Shown: in pieces, positions 33,193 to 42,125 of the stretch
How the letters are laid out: every line of letters begins with the position of its first letter
How positions within the stretch are numbered: the first letter of the stretch is position 1
NCBI GenBank assembly: GCA_035998445.1
Contig: DASYHQ010000051.1
Span: 1 to 64,000 of the forward strand
From: Tepidisphaeraceae bacterium
GTDB taxonomy: Bacteria; Planctomycetota; Phycisphaerae; Tepidisphaerales; Tepidisphaeraceae
DNA length: 64,000 nt
Reading direction: 5' to 3'
Notes under the pieces: generated by a model
What the model was told of the DNA's origin: nothing
The model's input: the letters and a program-made list of their open reading frames with translations, nothing else
The model's database searches: none
Program-made: the position numbers and the translations under genes

Positions 33193-35616
33193 CTACGCGC
33201 GCTGGATGCCCGCCTCAAGCAGGGCGGCATGCAGCGCCATGACCAGTTCGCTCCGCGTCTCCAGCCATTCGTCGTAGCGATCGGTCCAGACGCTCAGCAC
33301 GACCTTCAGCGCTCCGCCACCCGCCATCTCGACCGAGGCCTGCGGCGCCGGCAACGAGGAGACGCGCGGGTGTTGCCTGGCCGTCTCCTTCAACACGGAC
33401 AAGACCTTCTCCGGCTCGACCCCCGCGGGAATCGTCACGTCGATGTTGAAACCACGCTGGCGGTTCGACAGCGTCCAGTTGGTCACGCGGCCGGCGATCA
33501 GCAGGCCGTTGGGCACGATCACCTCGGCGCTGGTCTGCAATCGGATGACGCTGGCGCGGATGCCGATCCGCTCCACGATGCCCACGGTCGCCGGGTCTAG
33601 TTCGATCACGTCGCCGACCTGGATCGGGCGCTCGAACAGCAGGATGAGGCCCGACACGAAATTGTTGACGATGTTCTGCATGCCAAAGCCCAGGCCCACG
33701 CCGAACGCACCGGCGAGGATCGTGAACTTCGTCATGTCGTATCCGAGCGCGGCGACGGCGATCAGGAAGCCGAGGAACAGGATGACGTAATGCAGCAGCG
33801 TCGAGATCGCGTTGGGCACGCCGCGCGCCAGCTGCACGCGCGGGTAGACGTCTTCCTCAAGCAGGAACCTCGCCAGCCGCGACAGTACGAACGCCGCCGC
33901 CACCGCAGCGATGAACGCGAGGATGCCACCGAGCGTGAGCTGCACGGCGCCCACGCCCCATTCGGCACTAAGGATCGCCGACACGCGCCGCACGAATGCC
34001 TCGCGCAGCGCCAACGCGTCCAGCGTCAACAGGAACCACCAGATCGCCGCCCCGATCGACAGCAGCCCCACGATGCGCTGCCGCAGCACCGGCCCGTGCC
34101 GGCGCACCATGCGAATGGCCGCCACCGGGCGCATCTGCATGATCGCCAGCAGCAGCGCATCGGTGACGCGCAGCGCGGCGTCCAGGATGATCGCGATGTA
34201 CGCGCTGGATAGCACCGCCCGGCCCAGGAGGTTGCTCAGGCTGACGTACCCCATCAGATTCGCCAGCGCCGAGATCAACATGACCGGCAGCGCGATGCGC
34301 ACCGCGCGGTTGACGATGCGCCAGCGCAGCGTTCGGTCGATCTGCGGAAAGCCCTTCGACCTGGGCGCCCGGCGGATGAACAGCGCCAGGAAGATCATGC
34401 CGCCGACCATCTCGCAGAAGAAGATCGTGCGCGACAGCGTCGCCAGCGACGCCGTCACCGAGACGGCAAGGTCGACGATGTAAAACCCGACCATTGCGTA
34501 CAAGAGCGGCAGCAGCGGGCGCATCACCAACTGCCGCAGCACCACGATTGCCGGGATCAGCAGCGCGCCGAACAACATTGCGAGAAACAGGCGGGGCCCC
34601 TGCGGGTAGAGCCACGGGATGAGCGGCAGCGTGGTCACCAGGGCCGTCGAGATCGGCATCGCGAAGATTGCCAGGCTGCGCTGCACGGCTGGGTCGTCAC
34701 CCAGTTTGCCGACGTAGCGCTTGCGCACCCACACGACGCTCGACGCGATCAGGATGATGAGCACCAGGTGCAGCACGATGCGGTCCAGCCGGCGCAGCAC
34801 GTAAGCACGTGTGCTGAACCACTGGTTCTCGAACGTGTTGCGCCCGTCCTCGGCCAGGTTCTGCTGGGCGCGCTGGCCCTGCAGGCTGCGCCAGAGCGGG
34901 GGGCTGTCGCGGTCCAGAAGTCGCGTGACGGCCGACTCGCGCGCATCGCGCACGGCCGTCAGCGTGTCGGAGGCGCGCACGTCCAGCACCGTCACTCGGC
35001 CCTGCAGTTGCTGCACGTGATCGAGGCGCGTGTCGAGACGCCTGCGCAGGCGATCGATGTCGGCCCCGAGCGACTCAACCCGCCGCAGCAGTTCCGGCTC
35101 GGCCTCGACGCGTTGTGCGACCTCGATCACCTGCCGCGACCGGTCCTGCATCTCCGTCAGCTGCCCGCCGATGCGCCGCAAGTCGCCTGCGCGGGTGGAC
35201 AGTTGCCGCGAGGTCTCGGCCATCTGCCGGCGGAATTCGGCCCAGTCGCGTTCCAACGTACGCAACGTCTCCAGCGACGGGCTGGGCGACAGCAGCTTCG
35301 TCGTCTCGCTCGAGCGCGCGGTGATCTCGGTGTTCAACGAGGGCAGCGCGTCCTCGATCAGCCGCGTTGTCTCGTTGGTGTTCAGGTCCGCTTCGATGTT
35401 TCGCACGGCGCTGGAGGTGGATTCGGCGTACTCGACGAAATCGATCGTCGGTTCCGGCTCAGCCGGCGCCGTCGTGGCGGCGGGCACGGTCGCGGGCGCC
35501 GGCACGGTGGTGGGAGCCGGCGCGGCATCTTGGGCCAACGCTATGGTGGCAGTGCTAAACAGGAGTAGGACGAAGCATCGAATAAACGCAAGACGGCATC
35601 GCAGCATGTCCAGCAT
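33193..35616 (-). CDS. Large MscS-family mechanosensitive channel
   Basis: 807 residues from ATG 35616. A signal peptide (about residues 1-29, FVLLLFSTATIALAQ) precedes a Pro/Ala/Thr linker and a long periplasmic coiled-coil domain (about 50-260) rich in Arg, Glu and Leu. About eleven hydrophobic segments follow (from about 280), and the MscS pore and beta-domain occupy about 590-800: GAFGVGLGFGMQNIVNNFVSG is the pore-lining TM3 with Gly-rich packing, followed by GDVIELD and VIVPNG. This is the K-type, MscK-like architecture. It responds to membrane tension to release solutes after osmotic down-shock. Confidence 0.9.
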   Translation of the reverse strand: MLDMLRCRLAFIRCFVLLLFSTATIALAQDAAPAPTTVPAPATVPAATTAPAEPEPTIDFVEYAESTSSAVRNIEADLNTNETTRLIEDALPSLNTEITARSSETTKLLSPSPSLETLRTLERDWAEFRRQMAETSRQLSTRAGDLRRIGGQLTEMQDRSRQVIEVAQRVEAEPELLRRVESLGADIDRLRRRLDTRLDHVQQLQGRVTVLDVRASDTLTAVRDARESAVTRLLDRDSPPLWRSLQGQRAQQNLAEDGRNTFENQWFSTRAYVLRRLDRIVLHLVLIILIASSVVWVRKRYVGKLGDDPAVQRSLAIFAMPISTALVTTLPLIPWLYPQGPRLFLAMLFGALLIPAIVVLRQLVMRPLLPLLYAMVGFYIVDLAVSVTASLATLSRTIFFCEMVGGMIFLALFIRRAPRSKGFPQIDRTLRWRIVNRAVRIALPVMLISALANLMGYVSLSNLLGRAVLSSAYIAIILDAALRVTDALLLAIMQMRPVAAIRMVRRHGPVLRQRIVGLLSIGAAIWWFLLTLDALALREAFVRRVSAILSAEWGVGAVQLTLGGILAFIAAVAAAFVLSRLARFLLEEDVYPRVQLARGVPNAISTLLHYVILFLGFLIAVAALGYDMTKFTILAGAFGVGLGFGMQNIVNNFVSGLILLFERPIQVGDVIELDPATVGIVERIGIRASVIRLQTSAEVIVPNGLLIAGRVTNWTLSNRQRGFNIDVTIPAGVEPEKVLSVLKETARQHPRVSSLPAPQASVEMAGGGALKVVLSVWTDRYDEWLETRSELVMALHAALLEAGIQRA

Positions 35617-35757
35617 AGTTTGGTTGGCACGCAGGCTGTCAACAGTTGCGCGATGCAGACGCAAGCAAGCGCGATGAACGGTTCACCCAGAATGGTCAGT
35701 GAACAGAGATTATACCGAACTCAACGGGATCCACGGATCGCGAGACCGGTAGACCAA

Positions 35758-35796
35758 AAGAAGAACTGGCCGCTAAAGCGGCCAGTCCGGTGAGGT
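35758..35796. repeat. Dispersed 'actggccgct' hairpin repeat, copy 3
   Basis: aagaagaactggccgctaaagcggccagtccggtgaggt. The stem actggccgct / agcggccagt is perfect; only the two-base loop differs from copy 2. Confidence 0.7.
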
Positions 35797-35826
35797 ACCT
35801 TAGTATGTGCGTCGTCAGGCCCGCGC

Positions 35827-36942
35827 TTAGCACGGGTTGACGGCGTTCTCGGCGCTGATCATTGATTGAAGGGATGCAGTTGACGAGCGCTTCCCGCCTG
35901 AGGTCGGCGTCGTCTCAACGGGCAGGGGTGGCGCGCTTAACTTCACCGGTGCCTTGGCCTTGGCACTCTTGTAAAGCCCGTCCATCAGCCACGAGTGCAG
36001 GATGCCGTAGCGCACCGGGCACATCGGCTTCTCGCGGCCCAGCAAGCAGTAGACGAAGTTCTTGTCCGGCGAGTAATGCGGGTAGTTAACAAGCGGATAC
36101 TTGATCTTGCGGCCCTTCTCGTCGTAGTGCTCGAGTTTGCCGCCGTGGATGCCGGTGTGCAGGCGGCCCTTGTCACCGGCGATGATGATGCCTTCGTCCC
36201 AGCCTGGGTTGTTGCCGCTGATGGTTGCGGTGCCCAGCACGTTGCCTTGCCAGCGAATCGTCATGACGGCGTTGATGTCCACCTTCATGCCCTTGTTGTC
36301 GAGCACGCAATAAACTTCCTCAACCGGTCGATCCAGGCACCATGCGATCGCGTTGAACAGGTGCGCGCCGGTGTCGTACATCTGCCCGCCACCTGAGACC
36401 TTGGGGTCGTGCCGCCAGCGTGGGTTCTTCGGATCGACCGTCTTCGGCCGCCAGCCTTGGTGGCTCCATGCGGTCACGGTTTGCAGTTCACCGATCGCAT
36501 TGGTCGCGATCGCATTGCGGATGTACGCAAACTCGGCCGAGTAGCTGGCCTGGAAGCTCACCTGCAACAGCAGGCCGGTCTGGCGCACCTTCTCGGCCAG
36601 CTTCTTGGCGTGGGCGCTGCTGGTGACCATCGGCTTCTCAACCAGCACGTGGTACCCCGCGTCCAGCGCCGCCATCGCCTGCGGGAAGTGCAGCGCGTGT
36701 GGCGTGATAATGATGACCGCATCCAAGCCCTTCGGTGGGCTCTTGAGCAGCTTCTCAATCGAATCGTACCGGCGGATCTCCTCGCGGCCGCCGAACTTGG
36801 CCTTCCAGAGGCGCTCCATGTTGTCTTTGTTGATGTCGCAGAGCGCAACGACGTCGGCCTCGGGAACATCCTTCAGCCAATCACCATGCGCGTGGGACAT
36901 GCCGCCACAACCGATAATCGCCAGCTTGATTTGATCTGCCAC
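35827..36942 (-). CDS. Gfo/Idh/MocA-family NAD(P)-dependent oxidoreductase
   Basis: 371 residues. The start is GTG at 36942, with ggagg about 7 bases upstream on the minus strand. The frame stays open for 255 codons before it, but that part is antisense to the next gene and is not counted. The Rossmann N-terminus has IIGCGGMSHAH; VLVEKPM near residue 95 is the family EKP motif; and YDTGAHLFNAI near 185 carries the catalytic His. The C-terminal Ser/Thr-rich tail after about 340 is an extension. Family members oxidise or reduce cyclic polyols and sugars, fitting the carbohydrate neighbourhood. There is no twin-arginine signal. Confidence 0.9.
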   Translation of the reverse strand: MADQIKLAIIGCGGMSHAHGDWLKDVPEADVVALCDINKDNMERLWKAKFGGREEIRRYDSIEKLLKSPPKGLDAVIIITPHALHFPQAMAALDAGYHVLVEKPMVTSSAHAKKLAEKVRQTGLLLQVSFQASYSAEFAYIRNAIATNAIGELQTVTAWSHQGWRPKTVDPKNPRWRHDPKVSGGGQMYDTGAHLFNAIAWCLDRPVEEVYCVLDNKGMKVDINAVMTIRWQGNVLGTATISGNNPGWDEGIIIAGDKGRLHTGIHGGKLEHYDEKGRKIKYPLVNYPHYSPDKNFVYCLLGREKPMCPVRYGILHSWLMDGLYKSAKAKAPVKLSAPPLPVETTPTSGGKRSSTASLQSMISAENAVNPC

Positions 36943-37022
36943 CAGCCGCCTCCGTGTCCGTTGCCTTGAGGAAAGTCGATATGCGAGACAGTAACAGGCC
37001 AACCGTTGTCTGTCGTGCGTCG

Positions 37023-37787
37023 CTAACTTTGCGCCGTTACCTGCGCCAGCCCCTTCTTGCCGATCCACCCGATCGCCCAGACGACGATGATCGTCACGAT
37101 GGCGCCGCTGACCAGCAGCCACGGTTCCTGTTCCAGCGGCGCGTCGACGTCGCTCAGGCGCGATACGGCGTACACGACGACCGCAGTGCGCGGGGACATG
37201 CCGATCAACGTGCCCAAGGCGTACGGGACCATCGGCACTTGCGCCGCGGCCATCGCGAGGTTGCTCAGGGAGAACGGCGCCACCGGCGCGACGCGCAGCA
37301 GCGCGACGACCAGCACGACCTTGCCGATGTGACCTGTGGTGAGCGCGGTTCGCACCGCCTGCGCGCGAGGCATTGCGCTCAGCATGTTGGTCAGCCGGCC
37401 ACCGTCGATCGCGCCGCCAAGCAGGTATCCCACCATCGCGGCCAGCAGGAAACCGCCCAGCGTGGCGATGAGGCCGACTTTGAACCCGAACGACCAGCCG
37501 CACAGTGCCGATAGCGCATAACTGGGCGCCAGTGCCACGCCACCCACCAGACCGAACGTGATCGCGCAGATGAACGGGCCGATGGCAGGATGCTCGCGCA
37601 GCCAAGGCGCGGCCGTGCTTAATCGTCCATAGAGCGCCAACGCGCCCACGCCCGGCAGCACAGCGGCCGCGATGGCGATCGGGCCCATTCGGCCGAGCCG
37701 GTGCCAATGCTGCATCGCCCGCTGCATCAACGACGCTGCGCCGGCGGTGGGTCGCGCGGACGCGTGGGGCAAATCGCCGGTGGCCAT
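37023..37787 (-). CDS. TVP38/TMEM64 (VTT domain) membrane protein
   Basis: 254 residues from ATG 37787. Five to six hydrophobic segments include the VTT/SNARE-associated core: FGLVGGVALAPSYALSALCGWSFGFKVG, GGFLLAAMVGYLLGG and RVAPVAPFSLSNLAMAAAQVPMVPYALGTLIGM, with the conserved Arg-x-x-P and the GxxxG turn. DedA/VTT proteins are implicated in lipid scrambling and membrane homeostasis in bacteria. It starts in an intergenic region next to the divergent... regulator reading on the same strand. The C-terminal helix ends with a polar KKGLAQVTAQS. Confidence 0.85.
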   Translation of the reverse strand: MATGDLPHASARPTAGAASLMQRAMQHWHRLGRMGPIAIAAAVLPGVGALALYGRLSTAAPWLREHPAIGPFICAITFGLVGGVALAPSYALSALCGWSFGFKVGLIATLGGFLLAAMVGYLLGGAIDGGRLTNMLSAMPRAQAVRTALTTGHIGKVVLVVALLRVAPVAPFSLSNLAMAAAQVPMVPYALGTLIGMSPRTAVVVYAVSRLSDVDAPLEQEPWLLVSGAIVTIIVVWAIGWIGKKGLAQVTAQS

Positions 37788-37883
37788 ACCGTTTACTATA
37801 GGGCTGCGTGAGGCGAACTCACCAGTTGCCAAATTGTGGGACACAGCTAAACGCGACGAATCGCAAGCACCTTCGCCTTTCGA

Positions 37884-39032
37884 TCACGGTTCGGCCGTAC
37901 GATTGCGCCGGCGGAACTCGTTAGGCGTCATGCCGACGTCTTCGCGAAACATCGCGTACAAATGCTGCGCGTTTGATAGCCCGCACGATTCGGCAATGCG
38001 GTGCAGTTTCAGGTCGCTTAGCAGCAGCAGGTGCTTGGCGCGCTCCAACCTTACTCGGCGAACCTCCTGGTAGGGCGTTCGCTGGAGCGTTCGCTGAAAC
38101 TTCAACTGCAACGTGCGCTCGGAGCAGACCGCCTGGCGCATCACGTCGTCGGCGGTAATGCCGTCGCAGGCCCGCTCGCGGATGAAGCGCACGGCCTTGG
38201 CGACGTCGGGATCGGCGATCGCCAGCACGTCCGTCGATTGCCGTGTGACCACGCCGAGCGGCTCGACCTCGATCCACTTGCGCGGCCGCTTGCCGTGGAT
38301 CATCTGGTCCATCAACTTTGCCGCCTCGAAACCGATGCGCTCGGCGTTCAGCGCCACGCTCGACAGCGGTGGGTTAGCCATCTCACAGACCAACTCATCG
38401 TTATCGACACCGACGACGGCGATCTCTTCGGGCACGTGAATGCCGGCGTGGTGGCACGCGTCCAACAGAAACCGGCCGAACGTGTCTTCGGTCGCCAGCA
38501 GGCCAACCGGCTTTTCGAGTTCCCGCAGCCACTGCGCGAGGCGCTGCAGCTCGTCGGCCCGCTGGTCGTCACTCGTTCGGCGGACCTGCTGGAACGTGGC
38601 GCACGGCGCATTCGCCTGCGCGGCGAGCTCGCCGAAATCGGCGATCCGATCGGTGTTCCACTGCCCGTGCCCGCCGGCGCACGCGAAGCGGGTAAACCCG
38701 CGCTCGCGCAGATGGTCGAACGCGGTCCGACAGACCGATAGACTTCCTGTACCAACGAGTCGCGGTTGAACGGTCGCCGGGCCACCCATGCAGACCAGAT
38801 GCAGTTTGCGGCGCGCGATCTCGTCGGCCATGTGGCGCGAGCTGACGCGCCCGATCACACCGTGACCCGTCCACACGTCCTCCGGTGGCAGCGACGGAGA
38901 GATGTCGCCGTGCTTGATGTAGAACAGCCATGGGTCGTGCAGGCGCGTGTATTTCACCAGCCCGCGAATCACCCCGCGGCCGAACGAGCGGCTGGTCTCC
39001 ATCAGAACGGCGATGCGCGGTGTCTGGGGCAT
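37884..39032 (-). CDS. XylR-type transcriptional regulator (LacI-like sensor, AraC DNA-binding)
   Basis: 382 residues. An N-terminal periplasmic-binding-protein-like domain (about residues 5-270) has RIAVLMETSRSFGRGVIRGL and VGLLATEDTFGR and DDELVCEMANPPLSSV, as in XylR of E. coli and many planctomycete regulators. The C-terminal AraC domain (about 280-382) carries two helix-turn-helix motifs, CSERTLQLKFQRTLQRTPYQEVRRVR and IAESCGLSNAQHLYAMFREDVGMTPNEFRR. The sugar ligand is unknown. The gene is transcribed away from the pseudopilin/GH110 genes at 39.3 kb, which may be its targets. Confidence 0.92.
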   Translation of the reverse strand: MPQTPRIAVLMETSRSFGRGVIRGLVKYTRLHDPWLFYIKHGDISPSLPPEDVWTGHGVIGRVSSRHMADEIARRKLHLVCMGGPATVQPRLVGTGSLSVCRTAFDHLRERGFTRFACAGGHGQWNTDRIADFGELAAQANAPCATFQQVRRTSDDQRADELQRLAQWLRELEKPVGLLATEDTFGRFLLDACHHAGIHVPEEIAVVGVDNDELVCEMANPPLSSVALNAERIGFEAAKLMDQMIHGKRPRKWIEVEPLGVVTRQSTDVLAIADPDVAKAVRFIRERACDGITADDVMRQAVCSERTLQLKFQRTLQRTPYQEVRRVRLERAKHLLLLSDLKLHRIAESCGLSNAQHLYAMFREDVGMTPNEFRRRNRTAEP

Positions 39033-39063
39033 AGGAACAGCGACGGCATCAAGCGTCACTTGC

Positions 39064-39078
39064 GTTACATAACGTAAC
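39064..39078. promoter_or_regulatory. Candidate operator palindrome between regulator and pseudopilin gene
   Basis: gttacataacgtaac is a 15-base inverted repeat (arms gttac / gtaac) 32 bases upstream of the regulator start codon and facing the divergent gene. AraC/XylR proteins usually bind paired half-sites. Only one site was seen. Confidence 0.35.
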
Positions 39079-39304
39079 ACCGCAACCGATCAACTACCAG
39101 CAGGCGATTGCGCTTTCCCGGATAAACTTGCAGCTAAATCGTAGTGGCACGATCCCGTTTGCAGCGTACTGTTTATGCATCAGTTGTGACCGGCCTGGCT
39201 TCGGCGGAAGCGAGATCGGCGAGATGCCTGGGCGAGACGGTCAGACGAGGCCCCAATTCGTCCCACGACCGCGGCATCGCAGTTCTTCCGACAGGAGACA
39301 AAAC

Positions 39305-40321
39305 ATGAAGTTACGAACACGAGCCGGAATCACCCGCGGATTTACCCTTGTGGAACTGCTCGTCGTCATCGGCATCATCGCGCTGCTGATCAGCATGCTG
39401 CTGCCGGCGTTGAACAAGGTGCGCCAGCAGGCGATCAAGTTGAACTGCGCCAGCAACCTTCGATCCGCCGGACAGGCCCTGTTCCTGTACGCCGCCGACA
39501 ACAAGGGCAACCTGCCGTACCGCGATAAGCAGTACTTCAACTCGTCGACGATCTACATCGATTCCAATGCGCCATGGCCCGCCGGGCCCTGGCCGGTCGC
39601 GTTGTTCACGCCACCGCAATCGCTGGCGACAGCGGCGTTCCCGCACAGGCCGGGCGGTTCGCTCAGCAGCTACTTCAAGAGCTTTGCCGTCTGGAGTTGC
39701 CCCGCCGTCGGAGCGGCACCGATCGACGACGCGGCGAACAACCAGCAGGCTTCAACGGCCAGCAACGGCTCGTGGTACCGCCGGTTGTACGGCAACTACA
39801 TGATGTTCTGGGGTTCGCCCATCCTGACCGATACCTCGTTCTCCACGCCCGACTTTGGCGCCTACAACCTGGGTCGCCGGCGCTTCCTCAGCAATGGCGT
39901 CTCGGTGCCGATCAACATGCCGTTCAAAGTGAACGTGAAGAACGCGACCGAGGCGCCGCTGATGCAGGACGTGATGTACGCGAACTTCGTCGGCGCCGGA
40001 CAGGGCACGATCAACAACGTGAACGATCCGATCACCTGGGCGCAGGCCAACCACATGAAGCGCGGCGGGGCCGCCGGCTCGTCGACGATCAGCCCCAGCG
40101 TGACCGGCGGTGTGCCAGGCCCGACGCCAGCAAACAATCCGTCGGATTCGACGGGCTTCCGGCAGGGCTCGCGATTGGTTGACCTTGTGGAGGGCGCCAA
40201 CGTGTTGTTCTGGGACGGCCACGTCGAGTTCATGCAGCCGGGCAACATGTACGACGCCGGCTACGCCGAAGGGTTCCCGTCATCGCGTCACGCGATCAGC
40301 GGGAAGGGTCCGTACCGCTGA
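39305..40321 (+). CDS. Pseudopilin-type protein with N-terminal methylation signal
   Basis: 338 residues. It starts ATG 39305 after acaggagac. The leader [27 protein letters not shown] at residues 11-37 is a type IV prepilin signal, cut between Gly and Phe with the usual Glu at +5. The next segment ([20 protein letters not shown]) and the final [14 protein letters not shown] motif match the large planctomycete/verrucomicrobial family of secreted pseudopilin-like proteins, where the C-terminal DGHV segment is diagnostic. The role is unknown; many copies per genome suggest surface display or sensing. It precedes the GH110-like pair on the same strand. Confidence 0.88.
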   Translation: MKLRTRAGITRGFTLVELLVVIGIIALLISMLLPALNKVRQQAIKLNCASNLRSAGQALFLYAADNKGNLPYRDKQYFNSSTIYIDSNAPWPAGPWPVALFTPPQSLATAAFPHRPGGSLSSYFKSFAVWSCPAVGAAPIDDAANNQQASTASNGSWYRRLYGNYMMFWGSPILTDTSFSTPDFGAYNLGRRRFLSNGVSVPINMPFKVNVKNATEAPLMQDVMYANFVGAGQGTINNVNDPITWAQANHMKRGGAAGSSTISPSVTGGVPGPTPANNPSDSTGFRQGSRLVDLVEGANVLFWDGHVEFMQPGNMYDAGYAEGFPSSRHAISGKGPYR

Positions 40322-40398
40322 ACCAGCGGACCTGTTCAAACCGCTTCATAACAGGAAGCTCCTGACCGCGCTCGATCCGCATCTTCGACAGGCAACCT

Positions 40399-42105
40399 AT
40401 GCAGCAGCGTTACCCGATCATCATTAAGCACGACGACACCAAAGACGCGGTCACGCGCATCCGCAAGGCGATCGCCGCAACCCCCGCCGGCGCGCCGCTG
40501 GACCTAACGTTCGAGCAAGGCACGCACGCGTTTCAGTACGAACGGGCGGCCGAGCAGTTTTGCTTCATCGCCAACAATGACGAGGGGCTGAAGCGCATCG
40601 CGATCCACGTCGCCGACCGTGATGGCGTGACGATCGACGGCAACGGTTCCAACTTCTGTACGCACGGCACCGTGATGCCGGTGCTGATCGAGCGTTGCCG
40701 CAACGTGACGCTGAAGAACTTCACTTTGGACGCGGCCTCGCCGTTCCACTGTGAAGCGATCGTTCTGGCCAGCCATGACGATGGCGTGGACGTGGAGATA
40801 CCGGAGGGCTTCCCGTTCGAGATCGTGTATGGCCGGCTGCGCTTAAGCATGCGGGGCCGCGCGTCGTGGGAAGTCGACAACATTCTCGAGTTCGACGCGG
40901 CGCGGCGGGAGACGGCGTACAAGGTGGTCGACCACTACCGCATCGGTCAGCAACTGCGCGTGACCGAGATCGGCCCGCGCCAGCTGCGCTTCACCGCCCC
41001 GTTCCGCGGCCCGCGCCGGCCACAGGTGGGCAACGTGCTGGTGCTGACCGGCTTCGGCCGGCACTACCCGGGCATCGTGCTGAGCGACTGCACGAACGTG
41101 TCGATCGAGAACGTCACGATCCACCAGGCCGGTGGCATGGGCGTACTGGCGCAGGGGTGCGATGGCGTGCGACTGAACCGCGTGCGCGTCACGCCCTCGG
41201 GCGGCCGGATGATCTCGACATATGCCGACGCCACGCACTTCGTTGGCTGTCGCGGGCTGATCGAAATCGAAGACTGCATCTTCGAAAACCAGATGGACGA
41301 CCCGCTGAACATCCACGGCGTCTACGCGACCATCACCCGGCGCGTTGCGCGCGACGCGGTCGAGGTGAAGCTGAACCACGGCCAGCAGCTGGGCTTCAAC
41401 ATCGCCCGCATCGGCGACCGTATGGAACTGGTGCGCAACACGACGCTGCTGACCTACCACGAGGCAATCGTGACGAACGTGGATCGCATCAACAAGGAAT
41501 ACGTCGTGGTGACGTTCGATGGCGCGTTGCCGCCCGACGTACGCATGAGCGACGCCGTCGGCAACCTCACCTGGACGCCTGACGTCACCATCCGCCGTTG
41601 CGTGAGCCGCGGCAACCGGGCGCGCGGCTTCCTGGTGACCACGCCGGGCCGCGTGCTGATCGAGGACAACTACTTCCACACGCCCGGGCCGGCGGTGCTG
41701 ATCACCGGCGACGCCAACTACTGGTTCGAGTCGGGCGCGGTCCGCGACGTGACGATCCGCAACAACGAGTTCGACAACTGCAACTACGGCGTGTGGGGCA
41801 CCGGCGCGATCGAGTTTCACCCTGAGGTGAAGCCCGAGCACCGCAATGACCGCCCGTACCACCGCAACGTGACGATCGAGGACAACCGGTTCATCGCGTT
41901 CGACCCGCGACTGGTGACCGGATGGGGCGTGGACGGCATCACCATTCGCGGCAACACGATCATCCCGTCGACCGCTTACGCGAAGCCATCCGACGTGTCG
42001 GACGAACCGTTCCAATTGAAGGACTGCCGCAACGTGACGATCGAGGACAACGTCACGCTCCAGAGCAGGACCGAGATAACACGCGAACCGGAGCCGGTGG
42101 CGTGA
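40399..42105 (+). CDS. GH110-like right-handed beta-helix glycosidase (alpha-1,3-galactosidase-like)
   Basis: 568 residues. It is full of beta-helix turns (NVTLKNFTLD, NVSIENVTIH, DVTIRNNEFDN). The central DATHFVGCRGLIEIEDCIFENQMDDPLNIHG near residues 275-303 is the diagnostic GH110 motif: two adjacent Asp (MDDPLN) serve the catalytic centre. GH110 members release terminal alpha-1,3-linked galactose from glycans and blood-group B antigen. There is no signal peptide, so either it is cytosolic or the start is incomplete. The following gene overlaps its stop codon only through an alternative GTG. Family placement is good; substrate remains an inference. Confidence 0.75.
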   Translation: MQQRYPIIIKHDDTKDAVTRIRKAIAATPAGAPLDLTFEQGTHAFQYERAAEQFCFIANNDEGLKRIAIHVADRDGVTIDGNGSNFCTHGTVMPVLIERCRNVTLKNFTLDAASPFHCEAIVLASHDDGVDVEIPEGFPFEIVYGRLRLSMRGRASWEVDNILEFDAARRETAYKVVDHYRIGQQLRVTEIGPRQLRFTAPFRGPRRPQVGNVLVLTGFGRHYPGIVLSDCTNVSIENVTIHQAGGMGVLAQGCDGVRLNRVRVTPSGGRMISTYADATHFVGCRGLIEIEDCIFENQMDDPLNIHGVYATITRRVARDAVEVKLNHGQQLGFNIARIGDRMELVRNTTLLTYHEAIVTNVDRINKEYVVVTFDGALPPDVRMSDAVGNLTWTPDVTIRRCVSRGNRARGFLVTTPGRVLIEDNYFHTPGPAVLITGDANYWFESGAVRDVTIRNNEFDNCNYGVWGTGAIEFHPEVKPEHRNDRPYHRNVTIEDNRFIAFDPRLVTGWGVDGITIRGNTIIPSTAYAKPSDVSDEPFQLKDCRNVTIEDNVTLQSRTEITREPEPVA

Positions 42106-42125
42106 ACGACCCACAAGCGGAGCAC

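Noticed and set aside
35827-37707. Reading the oxidoreductase frame as one 626-residue fusion protein
   Set aside because: The first 255 codons are antisense to the TVP38 gene and a GTG with a good ribosome site starts the real oxidoreductase at 36942.
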